Source: DASYRX01 sp035253645 (GTDB taxonomy: Bacteria; Gemmatimonadota; Gemmatimonadetes; Gemmatimonadales; Gemmatimonadaceae). Taken from it: a stretch of DNA of 19,564 bases. Within the stretch, counting starts at the first letter, position 1. Every line of letters starts with the position of its first letter. Under the pieces are notes generated by a model. It was not told the DNA's origin and searched no databases. It saw only the letters and a list, made by a program, of their open reading frames with translations. The position numbers and the translations under genes are program-made. Shown piece after piece: positions 8,040 through 14,903 of this stretch. The stretch covers positions 1-19,564 of the forward strand of contig DATFBW010000094.1 in NCBI GenBank assembly GCA_035253645.1. Reading direction: 5' to 3'.

Positions 8040-8069
8040 GGGGTTTGGGGATAGGGGTTAGGGGTTGGG
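8040..8069. repeat. G-run cluster with quadruplex potential
   Basis: Four GGGG runs (8040, 8047, 8054, 8061) and a GGG (8067) are separated by 2-3 base loops (TTT, ATA, TTA, TT). This meets the standard criterion for an intramolecular G-quadruplex on the plus strand. It lies in the gap between the divergent BatA-like and EAL genes, just upstream of both starts, so it could affect transcription or translation initiation of the EAL gene. Function is inferred. Confidence 0.6.
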
Positions 8070-8099
8070 AGTAGCCTTAAGTTCACTTTGACGCCAACG

Positions 8100-10070
8100 A
8101 TGCCGACGTCATTCCCCGCGAAGGTGCTCCTTGCCGCAGCAGCTTATAGCTGTGTGGGGCTGGCGTTTGGCGTGGTGCTCGCCTTTACGATGGCCGGCTT
8201 GATCGAGCCAGCGCTTTCAGCGGGCGGCTTTTCCGGGGCAGCCCTTGCCGGGGCGGTCGTGCACTATCTCGTGGCGCGTACCCTTCAAGGCCCGGCGTCA
8301 CAACGTCAAGCCAGCGGCTCGCAAGACAAGCGCTCTCTCAAAGCCCGTGAGCATGCACTCCTGCTGGAGGCGTCCGAAGCCATCCTTCTGGTGGATCGCG
8401 AGGGGCGTATTCAGGCAGGCAGCCCGAGTGTGCAGCGCGTCCTTGGCTATCCAGCGAGCGAGCTGCACGAACGCAAGATCACCACGCTCGTACACGACGA
8501 TGACCTGACCGCGTGGCAGCGCTTCTTCACCGACACATGTGAACAGCCGGGGAGCTCCGCGAAACGGCGCTCTGGCGAGGACATTCACACCGCGCGCATG
8601 CGCACCGCTGATGGTCGCTGGCGCGTGGTGGAAATCGTCGCGACGAATCTGCTCGAAGATGCCGTGCTGAATGGCATCGCGATCGCCATCCGCGACGCGG
8701 CACCGCTTCCCGTATTGCCCGTCCCGCCCGCGCCCCGCCTAACGAATCGCGAGAGCGTTGCCGATGCGACGTTGCCGCGCGGCGATACACTGCGCGATCC
8801 GCTCACACAGCTCGCGTCGCGCGCGCTTCTGCGAGACCGTGTCTCCCACGCGCTGGTACGGGCGCATCGCCAGCAGCTGCCACTCGCGCTGCTCGTCCTC
8901 GAAGTGGATGAATACAGGAGCGACGGGGTCCTTGCCGCGCTCGATATCCTGCCTGAGCTCGTGTTGGCGACGGCGCAGCGCATCACGACGGCTGTGCGCG
9001 ACGTCGATTCGGTCGCTCGCCTCGAGGGTGCACGTTTCGGCGTCCTCCTCGAGGACATGGCCGACGAGAACAACTTCGTGCAGGTCGCCGAACGATTGAA
9101 CAGCGCGTTTACCACAGCGCTCAGCGTGCGCGGGCGAGAGTATCGCGCGAACCTGTGCATCGGGATCGCTTCGGCGCTTCCTGAAGACGATGCGGACGAC
9201 GTCTTGCGCCATGCGGACGTAGCGCTGCGCTCCGCGCGGCGACGCGGTCGCGGCACGTGCGAGCTGTTCGATCATCGAACGCACGCGGCTGCGCTCAAAC
9301 ATCATGCGCTCGAAGGCGACCTCGCGCGCGCCATCGATCGTCAGGAACTGCAGCTCGTCTTCCAGCCGATCGTCATCCTGCGTACGCGGCGCATCGCCGG
9401 CGTGGAAGCGCTCGTTCGCTGGCACCACCCCGATCGCGGCACCATCCCACCCTCGGCGTTCCTCCAGGTCGCGGAGGAGACCGGTCTCATCGTCCCGTTA
9501 GGCAGATGGGTATTGTCCGCGGCGTGTGCGCAGGTCAAGGCCTGGCAGGACGCGATCGGCCCGGATCGTTCGCTGACAATCGCGGTGAACATAACGCCGC
9601 GGCAATTATTGGCTCCTGGATTCGTGCGCGACGTGGCGGACGCGCTGGAAGAGAGCGGGATCGATCCGCAACGTCTCGTGCTGGAAGTTGCGGAAGGCGC
9701 ACTGGCACGCACGGCGGCAGACGCGCTCGGACGCTTGCGCGAGGTGCGCGCGTTAGGCGTGCGGCTCGCGATCGACGACTACGGCATCCGGAGCGCGACC
9801 CTGGGCGACCCCGCCGACATCCCTGTCGATATCCTCAAGATCGACCGCACGTTCATCAGCCAGTTGACGCGACGTCCCGAGGACCATGCGGCGACTCGCG
9901 CGATGATCGCGTTAGGCAAGCTGAAACGCCTGCGCACGGTGGCCGAAGGGATCGAGCGCGAAGAACAACTCGCCGAGCTGCTGCGTTTCCGTTGTGAATA
10001 CGGCCAGGGGAGCTTGTTCTCGGAGCCGCTCCCGGCAGAGCACTTCTTCAGTCTGCTGCAGCGGGACTGA
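8100..10070 (+). CDS. Membrane PAS / degenerate GGDEF / EAL protein, probable c-di-GMP phosphodiesterase
   Basis: Numbering is for the reading from TTG 8088 (660 residues); ATG 8100, four residues later, is the preferred start. Two hydrophobic helices (about 12-37 and 44-64) are followed by a PAS-type sensor (about 87-203), a GGDEF-type domain (about 235-396) and an EAL domain (about 405-655). The GGDEF signature is replaced by EGARF (313-317), so cyclase activity is unlikely. The EAL active site looks complete: EALVR (440-444), N501, E533, the DD pair D563/D564, K584, E620 and Q640. The likely activity is hydrolysis of c-di-GMP to pGpG at the membrane, with the PAS domain sensing and the dead GGDEF domain perhaps binding GTP. 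The 3' end overlaps the convergent AI-2E gene by 23 bases. Confidence 0.88.
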   Translation: MPTSFPAKVLLAAAAYSCVGLAFGVVLAFTMAGLIEPALSAGGFSGAALAGAVVHYLVARTLQGPASQRQASGSQDKRSLKAREHALLLEASEAILLVDREGRIQAGSPSVQRVLGYPASELHERKITTLVHDDDLTAWQRFFTDTCEQPGSSAKRRSGEDIHTARMRTADGRWRVVEIVATNLLEDAVLNGIAIAIRDAAPLPVLPVPPAPRLTNRESVADATLPRGDTLRDPLTQLASRALLRDRVSHALVRAHRQQLPLALLVLEVDEYRSDGVLAALDILPELVLATAQRITTAVRDVDSVARLEGARFGVLLEDMADENNFVQVAERLNSAFTTALSVRGREYRANLCIGIASALPEDDADDVLRHADVALRSARRRGRGTCELFDHRTHAAALKHHALEGDLARAIDRQELQLVFQPIVILRTRRIAGVEALVRWHHPDRGTIPPSAFLQVAEETGLIVPLGRWVLSAACAQVKAWQDAIGPDRSLTIAVNITPRQLLAPGFVRDVADALEESGIDPQRLVLEVAEGALARTAADALGRLREVRALGVRLAIDDYGIRSATLGDPADIPVDILKIDRTFISQLTRRPEDHAATRAMIALGKLKRLRTVAEGIEREEQLAELLRFRCEYGQGSLFSEPLPAEHFFSLLQRD

Positions 10071-11136
10071 ACGTCGGCGCCGTCTCGGGCGGCGGCGCAT
10101 CAGGCTCCGGCGGCATCGGCAGTGGGGCCTGCGATGCCGGATCGGGATCGATGTAATCTTTCTTGTAGAGCCGCACGAGCTCCAGGAAGTACACGATGGC
10201 CAGGGGGCCGAGGAGCACGCCTAACAAGCCGAAATATTTCACGCCGGCGAAAGCGCCCACCAGCGTGATCATCGGGTGGATGTCGGAGACCCGTTTGTAG
10301 ATCATCGGGCGGATGACGTTGTCGATGTTGCCGGCGACGACGCTGCAGATGATCGTCAGGGCGATCGCCGCACCGAACCGCTGCTGGACGAGCAGGACGA
10401 TCACCGCCGGAATCCATACAAGGCCGGTTCCGATCACTGGAAGGATGGACGCAAAACCGGCCATCACGCCCCATACCATGGGCGCGGGGAGGCCGATGAC
10501 TGCGACCGTGGAGCCGATGATCAGCCCCTGCAGCAACGCGATGAGAAACGTGCCTAACAAGGTCGCGTGCGTCATGCTGAAGAAGCGGTCACGCAGCTCG
10601 TCCGCGGACTCCGGCGAGAACGGCAGATACGCGCGGAAACGCGGCCACGTGTCCGTGCCGCTCAGCAGCAGATAATAGAGCCCGAAAAAGGCGATCATGA
10701 GCGTCAGCGTCACTGACGCGGCGCCGCCGAGGATGGAGACTGCCTGACGAGACAGCCACGTCGCGACGGTGCCGCCCGCCTTGGCTACCTCGGCTCCGAC
10801 GTTGATCGTACCGATGCGCCACGTAGCCAGACGATCGAGCAGCGCAGCGTCCTGTACCGCCCTAATGGCCTGTGGGGCCTGGTCCACCAGCATCCCGACG
10901 ATGGCGACGAGGGGGAGGACGATCAGGATGAGCGCCAGCAGCAACGTAATCGCCGCCGACAAGTGTTTGGACCGTAGCCAACGCAACAAACGCGCATACA
11001 CAGGCTCGCAAACGACATACAGCACAGCCGCGCTCAACAGTCCCACCATGTACGGGGCAAGCAGGTAGAAGATCGCGATGCCCGCGATCGCGATGAGTAG
11101 CGCGGCTCGGGTCTGCGGTGAGTGGAGGACTTGCAT
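10048..11136 (-). CDS. AI-2E family transporter (PerM/TqsA-like)
   Basis: This 362-residue protein has about eight hydrophobic helices and the C-terminal AI-2E family pattern GNIDNVIRPMIYKRVSDIHP (about residues 267-286), followed by a glycine-rich helix pair VKYFGLLGVLLGPLAI. The family contains TqsA (autoinducer-2 export), PerM-like proteins and Na+/H+ antiporters, so the substrate cannot be assigned. A Pro-rich cytoplasmic tail (about the last 30 residues) is additional and lies partly in the 23-base overlap with the EAL gene. Start ATG 11136 has no evident Shine-Dalgarno. The region upstream contains the AGGTCA repeat structure. Confidence 0.88.
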   Translation of the reverse strand: MQVLHSPQTRAALLIAIAGIAIFYLLAPYMVGLLSAAVLYVVCEPVYARLLRWLRSKHLSAAITLLLALILIVLPLVAIVGMLVDQAPQAIRAVQDAALLDRLATWRIGTINVGAEVAKAGGTVATWLSRQAVSILGGAASVTLTLMIAFFGLYYLLLSGTDTWPRFRAYLPFSPESADELRDRFFSMTHATLLGTFLIALLQGLIIGSTVAVIGLPAPMVWGVMAGFASILPVIGTGLVWIPAVIVLLVQQRFGAAIALTIICSVVAGNIDNVIRPMIYKRVSDIHPMITLVGAFAGVKYFGLLGVLLGPLAIVYFLELVRLYKKDYIDPDPASQAPLPMPPEPDAPPPETAPTFSPAAAD

Positions 11137-11142
11137 GCGCTA

Positions 11143-11246
11143 CAAGGTCAAGGGTCAAAGCCTAAGGTCAAAGGTCAGAGGTCAAAGGTCAAAGGAAATG
11201 CCCTCACTTTGGCCTTTTTTGACCTTTGACCTTTGGCCCTTGACCT
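11143..11246. repeat. Inverted repeat built from iterated AGGTCAA heptads
   Basis: GGTCA occurs at 11146, 11153, 11166, 11173, 11180 and 11187, mostly with exact 7-base period, and its complement TGACC at 11220, 11227 and 11241. The outer arms 11145-11160 and 11231-11246 pair over 16 bases with one mismatch; inner units can pair in several registers. It lies in the 183-base gap between the divergent AI-2E gene and the Tat-exported protein. A strong cruciform or RNA hairpin would form if transcribed. Role unknown. Confidence 0.8.
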
Positions 11247-11319
11247 CACTCTCGGAACTCCCCCCGGTGTCATTGGCTAGATTTGTTGGCTTCGTCGAAA
11301 ACTTCATCCCCCAAGGACC

Positions 11320-11979
11320 ATGTCTACAAATCGCCGCGAATTCATCGGACACGCCGCGGGCGCTGCCCTGTTTGGCGTTTTGCCACTGTCACTGGAAGCC
11401 GCCCCGACGGTCATGAACACCGATGATTGGGACATCAGCTGGCCGAAGCGCCTAACGGGCAAACACAAGGCCGTCTTCGATGTGCCGGAAGTCGAAAGCG
11501 GATATGGCGTCTGGCGCGCGTCCATCTGGGCGCAGCAGTACCGCGATGTGCTCAAGGTCGCGCCTAACGATTTGTCCCAGATCATCATCTTGCGCCACAA
11601 CGGCATCGTCCTCGGAATGCAGCAGTCCTTCTGGGACAAGTACAAGGTCGGCGAGACCAAGAAGGTCACGCATCCGGTGACTTCGCAGGTCACCGATCGC
11701 AACCCCGTTCTGCTTTCTTCGGAACGGAACGAAGTCCCGGCACGGTTGGACGCCTACGCCCTCGATCGCTTCATCGCGCGCGGCGGCATCGTGCTGGCGT
11801 GCAACCTCGCGTTCCAGGATTGTGTGGATACAATCGAGAAGCAGGACAGCGTGTCCGCAGATGAAGCACGCACGCGCGCCAAAGCACTCCTGATTCCGGG
11901 CGTCATCCTGCAGCCGAGTGGTGTGTTCGCCGCCGTGTTGGCGCAGGAAGCTGGGGCAAGTTACGTCCGCGCGAGCTAA
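11320..11979 (+). CDS. Tat-exported DsrE-like protein of unknown function
   Basis: The 219-residue product begins with a twin-arginine signal, MSTNRREFIGHAAGAALFG, where RR (residues 5-6) is followed by E and F, then a hydrophobic core ending near LEAAP. It should be exported folded, possibly with a cofactor. The mature part has alternating beta and helix pattern with FIARGGIVLACNLAFQDC (about 152-169) near the C-terminus. That recalls the Gly-rich, Cys-containing strand-helix of DsrE/DsrF-fold proteins, so DsrE-like is a tentative call. Two cysteines (about 160 and 169) are visible. AAGGA lies only two bases before ATG 11320, an unusually short spacing. A small membrane protein follows after 12 bases, suggesting an operon. 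Confidence 0.6.
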   Translation: MSTNRREFIGHAAGAALFGVLPLSLEAAPTVMNTDDWDISWPKRLTGKHKAVFDVPEVESGYGVWRASIWAQQYRDVLKVAPNDLSQIIILRHNGIVLGMQQSFWDKYKVGETKKVTHPVTSQVTDRNPVLLSSERNEVPARLDAYALDRFIARGGIVLACNLAFQDCVDTIEKQDSVSADEARTRAKALLIPGVILQPSGVFAAVLAQEAGASYVRAS

Positions 11980-11991
11980 GCAACACGACGC

Positions 11992-12453
11992 ATGATCGAC
12001 CCGGCGCCGAGCGGCTCGTCGGCGACGCTAGCCACACTTCGATCGGCCCTGCTGGCGGTGCTCGTTCTGGGCATCGCCGGCCTCGGCGCCGAGCTGTTCC
12101 TGCTGGAGCACACGGAAGACGTCTGGCAATGGATCCCCATCGCCCTCCTCGGCGCCGCGGTGTTGGGGATCGGCTTCCATCTCGTTAGGCCGGGCAGGGC
12201 CAGCATCCGGACGCTACAGGCGATCATGCTGCTGATCGTCGCAAGCGGCCTCGTAGGACTCGCGCTCCACTATAAAGGGAACGTCGAGTTCGAGCGGGAG
12301 ATGTATCCCGGGCTCGCGGGGTTCGCGCTCTTCAAGATGGCGATGTCGGGGGCCACGCCGGCACTCGCCCCGGGAACGATGGTACTTTATGGGCTTCTCG
12401 GGTTACTCTATACCTTCCGCCACCCTTCCCTTCCACACGGGAGTAGAGGGTAG
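11992..12453 (+). CDS. Small four-helix membrane protein
   Basis: I do not recognise a family. The 153-residue protein has hydrophobic segments at about 17-38, 47-65, 74-93 and 126-142. A polar stretch HYKGNVEFEREMYP (about 93-106) lies between the third and fourth, which may be a conserved functional loop. It begins 12 bases after the stop of the Tat-exported protein and probably shares its transcript, so the two may work together at the membrane. The stop TAG (12451-12453) sits inside a run of G clusters. The coding frame follows the local GC-rich codon pattern and no competing frame is better. Confidence 0.7.
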   Translation: MIDPAPSGSSATLATLRSALLAVLVLGIAGLGAELFLLEHTEDVWQWIPIALLGAAVLGIGFHLVRPGRASIRTLQAIMLLIVASGLVGLALHYKGNVEFEREMYPGLAGFALFKMAMSGATPALAPGTMVLYGLLGLLYTFRHPSLPHGSRG

Positions 12454-12471
12454 GGCTTTGAGGGTTAGGGG
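12439..12471. repeat. Second G-run cluster with quadruplex potential
   Basis: G runs start at 12439, 12448, 12453, 12462 and 12468, with loops of 2-6 bases, spanning the stop codon of the preceding membrane protein. The end, GGGTTAGGGGATAG, shares the TTAGGGG and GGGATAG words with the cluster at 8040-8069. It could form a weaker quadruplex and act as a 3' transcript structure. Confidence 0.45.
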
Positions 12472-12529
12472 ATAGCCTATATCGCGGATCGACGCACCTA
12501 AACAACTCTTTCCTTTTGGGATCGCAGCT

Positions 12530-13171
12530 ATGACGAAGTATTTTGGACGAGGACTCTCTTTCCTGACAATGATTCTCGCGTTAGGCGCTTTTGAGAGCGT
12601 GCAGGCGCAAGTCGGTAAATCCGTGACGATCGTGGATGCCAATTCGGCGACCGAAGCCCAGCTCAAGGCGATTCCGGGCCTGACCGAGGCGCTGGTGAAG
12701 GAGATTGTCGCGAAGCGCCCATTCGCGAGCATCACGCAGCTCGACGCTGTTTTGGCGCCGCTGAGCAAAGAGCAGCGCACAGAGGTCTACAAGAAGACGT
12801 TCGTGCATATCAACCTGAACACCGCCTCAAAGGACGAGATCCTGCTCATTCCGGGCGTCGGCAACCGCATGCTGCACGAGTTCGAGGAGTACCGTCCGTA
12901 CAAGAACCTCGCGCAGTTCCATCGCGAGATCGACAAGTACGTGGACGACACGGAGCTCGCACGCCTGGAGCAGTACGTCTTCGTGCCGATCAATTTGAAT
13001 ACGGCGAGCGACGCCGACATCCTAACGATTCCGGGCCTGGGCTCGAAGATGCTGCACGAGTTCAAGGAATACCGGCCGTATCCCGCGATCGAAAAGTTCC
13101 GGCGGGAAATCGGGAAGTACGTGAACGCGAAGGAAGTGGCGCGGTTCGAGCGCTTCGTGACGATTCAGTAA
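12530..13171 (+). CDS. Secreted triple helix-hairpin-helix protein (ComEA-like)
   Basis: This 213-residue protein has a Sec-type signal peptide (basic start, hydrophobic core about 9-20, likely cleavage after VQA, residues 24-26) and then three tandem helix-hairpin-helix units. Unit 1 (about 37-75) has VDANSATEAQLKAIPGLTE; units 2 and 3 (about 93-152 and 153-211) both start INLNTAS and contain IPGVGNRMLHEFEEYRPY or IPGLGSKMLHEFKEYRPY. Units 2 and 3 are very similar and look like a recent internal duplication. ComEA in natural transformation uses the same fold to bind double-stranded DNA outside the membrane; this one could do so or be structural. No comEC or pilus gene is visible here. GGGA lies ten bases before ATG 12530. 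Confidence 0.85.
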   Translation: MTKYFGRGLSFLTMILALGAFESVQAQVGKSVTIVDANSATEAQLKAIPGLTEALVKEIVAKRPFASITQLDAVLAPLSKEQRTEVYKKTFVHINLNTASKDEILLIPGVGNRMLHEFEEYRPYKNLAQFHREIDKYVDDTELARLEQYVFVPINLNTASDADILTIPGLGSKMLHEFKEYRPYPAIEKFRREIGKYVNAKEVARFERFVTIQ

Positions 13172-13380
13172 ACTGCTTTAACCGCAGAGGACGCTGAGGA
13201 CGCAGAGGACTGCAACACGAAAACAAAGCGTTTTTGTTTTTTTTGGTTGCTCTCTGTTTCCTCTGCATCCTCTGCGGTTAATAGCAGTTGCCGGGCAGCG
13301 GTTGTAACACCAATCACAGAGCCGTTTTCGTTCTCGACTTTCCTCTGTTTCCTCTGCGTCCTCTGCGGTTAAAAGCAGTT
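13171..13380. repeat. Three-copy CAGAGGAC-type repeat, one forward and two inverted
   Basis: A roughly 40-base unit occurs at 13171-13215 (forward) and, reversed, at 13252-13290 and 13341-13380. The last two match in about 37 of 39 bases and lie about 90 bases apart. The unit reads AACTGCT, TTAACCGCAGAGGAC, then iterated GCAGAGGA. Forward and reverse copies can fold into a long hairpin. It fills the 225-base gap between the convergent triple-HhH gene and amidohydrolase gene, so it may be a bidirectional transcription end and/or a dispersed repeat family. Confidence 0.8.
13220..13244 (+). terminator. Possible terminator: AT hairpin with T-tract
   Basis: AAAACAAA (13220-13227) can pair with TTTGTTTT (from about 13233), followed by a run of T to about 13244. 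It lies about 50 bases after the stop of the triple-HhH gene, inside the loop of the larger repeat. The stem is AT-only and weak on its own, but the GC-rich outer repeat arms would strengthen the fold. Confidence 0.4.
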
Positions 13381-13396
13381 GCAGCTGCCGTTGCAG

Positions 13397-14791
13397 TCAC
13401 CGTATCCAATCGTTTCGTTGCACGTCTTCAGCGCGCGCCACGTTCGCCAACAACGCGTCGAGCGCCGCGCGATCGAACCACCGTCCCGCTAACATCACGC
13501 CGCGGATCCGGCGCACGTTTTCGATGTCCGCCAGCGGATCCCGATCGAGTACAACCAGGTCGGCGATCATCCCCGGCGCGATTCTTCCGACAGAGTCCGC
13601 AACGCCAACCAGCTGCGCGGGCAAGCGCGTCGCGCTCGTTAAGGCCTCCAGCGGTGTCATGCCAAGCTGCCTAACGAGGAGCGTGAGCTCGTCGTGGAGC
13701 GATTCACCCGGATAGAGCGGCATCACGCCCATGTCGCTGCCCGTAAGCATCGGGATGCCGGCACTGCGCATCTCTCGCAGCGTCGCGATGACGCCTGGCA
13801 TCGCACGCAACATCATGGCACGTCCGGCCGAGTCGCGCTCCAACAGCTGCTCGCGCCAGTCGATTTCGAGGAAACGCGATACACGCGGCCGCCGGGCGAC
13901 GCCGGTCGCAATGCCGGCGTCGAACAGACGGCGCACCACCGAATCCTCCAGCAGGAATGAACGGAAACCGGTTACCAACGTCGGCACCACGAACGATCCC
14001 TGACGCGCATATTGGGCGAACAGCGCCCGCCGCTCGTCAGGCGTTAGGCCGGTCATCCGAGGGGGCGATGCGTGTTCGATACTCCGCTGGCCGCTCGCTA
14101 CGACATCGCGCAGCTCCAATGCGGATGCATGCCCTACAAGAGGCAGCCCGCGAGACTTGGCGACGTCGTTGATGGCGCGGTACACGTCAGGTGATGCGAC
14201 CGTCCGGATCTTTACGTGGTCGACGCCGCGTGCCTTGATCGAGTCGATTACGCGCTCGGCATCCCTGCGACTGCCGATTGGGATACGCGTCCGCTCGACC
14301 GGTTCCGCCATCTCGGCGATCGGTGTGTTACGCTGACGCTGCACATTGGACGGCGATTCCAGATACGGCCCGGCAATCAGCATGCGCGGCCCAATACGAC
14401 TGCCACCGCGCGTTTCTTCGCGCCAGCGGAGCAGCTCCTCGTGCTCTCCACCCATGTCACGCACGGAAGTCACTCCGTGCGCGACGAGTACCGGCATCGC
14501 CGAGGCTCGCGTTTTGGACAGATGCGTGTGCATGTCCCACAAGCCCGGGATGATGAACGCGCCAGCGACATCGATCCGCGGTGTGCCGCGAGGCACGCGC
14601 ACATCGGTCCCGATGCTCGCGACGCGACGTCCCTGCACGACGATCGTGGCGCCGATCATTGGAGAGCCGTCCATTGTGATGACCGTCGCCCCAACAAGCG
14701 CCACAGCGTCGGAAGCCGTTGGCAACACCGATGGTGCGCATGCGGCGAGCACTATCCAGCTCGTGCTCGTTAGGCCCCAGGGAATCCGCAT
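13397..14791 (-). CDS. Amidohydrolase family lipoprotein (imidazolonepropionase-like)
   Basis: The 464-residue protein is a metal-dependent amidohydrolase, a class that hydrolyses C-N bonds of cyclic amides, peptides and related compounds. Metal-site residues are visible: HTH in LWDMHTHL (H88, H90), K194 in HVKIR (likely carboxylated bridge), H221 in LVGHAS, H240 in SIEHAS and D353 in TGSDMG. Flanking strands (VALVGATVITMDG at the start, PGMIADLVVLDRDPL near the end) form the usual beta-sandwich. I chose ATG 14791 because it gives a lipoprotein signal with lipobox LAAC (Cys18), predicting membrane anchoring after export. An open reading extends upstream to 15148 but would cover the divergent gene and bury the signal. 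The exact substrate is unknown. Confidence 0.88.
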   Translation of the reverse strand: MRIPWGLTSTSWIVLAACAPSVLPTASDAVALVGATVITMDGSPMIGATIVVQGRRVASIGTDVRVPRGTPRIDVAGAFIIPGLWDMHTHLSKTRASAMPVLVAHGVTSVRDMGGEHEELLRWREETRGGSRIGPRMLIAGPYLESPSNVQRQRNTPIAEMAEPVERTRIPIGSRRDAERVIDSIKARGVDHVKIRTVASPDVYRAINDVAKSRGLPLVGHASALELRDVVASGQRSIEHASPPRMTGLTPDERRALFAQYARQGSFVVPTLVTGFRSFLLEDSVVRRLFDAGIATGVARRPRVSRFLEIDWREQLLERDSAGRAMMLRAMPGVIATLREMRSAGIPMLTGSDMGVMPLYPGESLHDELTLLVRQLGMTPLEALTSATRLPAQLVGVADSVGRIAPGMIADLVVLDRDPLADIENVRRIRGVMLAGRWFDRAALDALLANVARAEDVQRNDWIR

Positions 14792-14891
14792 GCGGTGGGC
14801 GCGGATCGTCCCCACACTTTTATCTCGTATCCGGGGCCAACGTGTGTGTCGCGCAAGCCGTGGGTGCATCGGTAAATTGGTCGCAACGAGC

Positions 14892-14897
14892 GGAGGA
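14892..14897 (+). promoter_or_regulatory. Ribosome binding site deciding a TTG start
   Basis: GGAGGA lies seven to eight bases before TTG 14904. It is the strongest Shine-Dalgarno in this area and fixes the start of the TonB-C-like gene despite much longer upstream open reading. Confidence 0.6.
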
Positions 14898-14903
14898 CTA
14901 AGC

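Noticed and set aside
8040..8069. Telomere-like TTAGGG repeat
   Set aside because: Loops vary (TTT, ATA, TTA, TT) and the tract is internal to a bacterial chromosome, between two genes.
11143..11246. CRISPR or iteron origin
   Set aside because: The period is 7 bases with no spacers, and no rep gene or plasmid feature is near. Reverse-complement copies fit a dyad better than directly repeated iterons.
13171..13380. CRISPR array
   Set aside because: Only three unit copies, in mixed orientation, with no regular spacers and no cas genes.
14346..14903. Upstream part of the plus-strand frame of the TonB-C-like gene
   Set aside because: It lies opposite the conserved amidohydrolase coding sequence. 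GGAGGA before TTG 14904 and the following signal peptide mark the real start.
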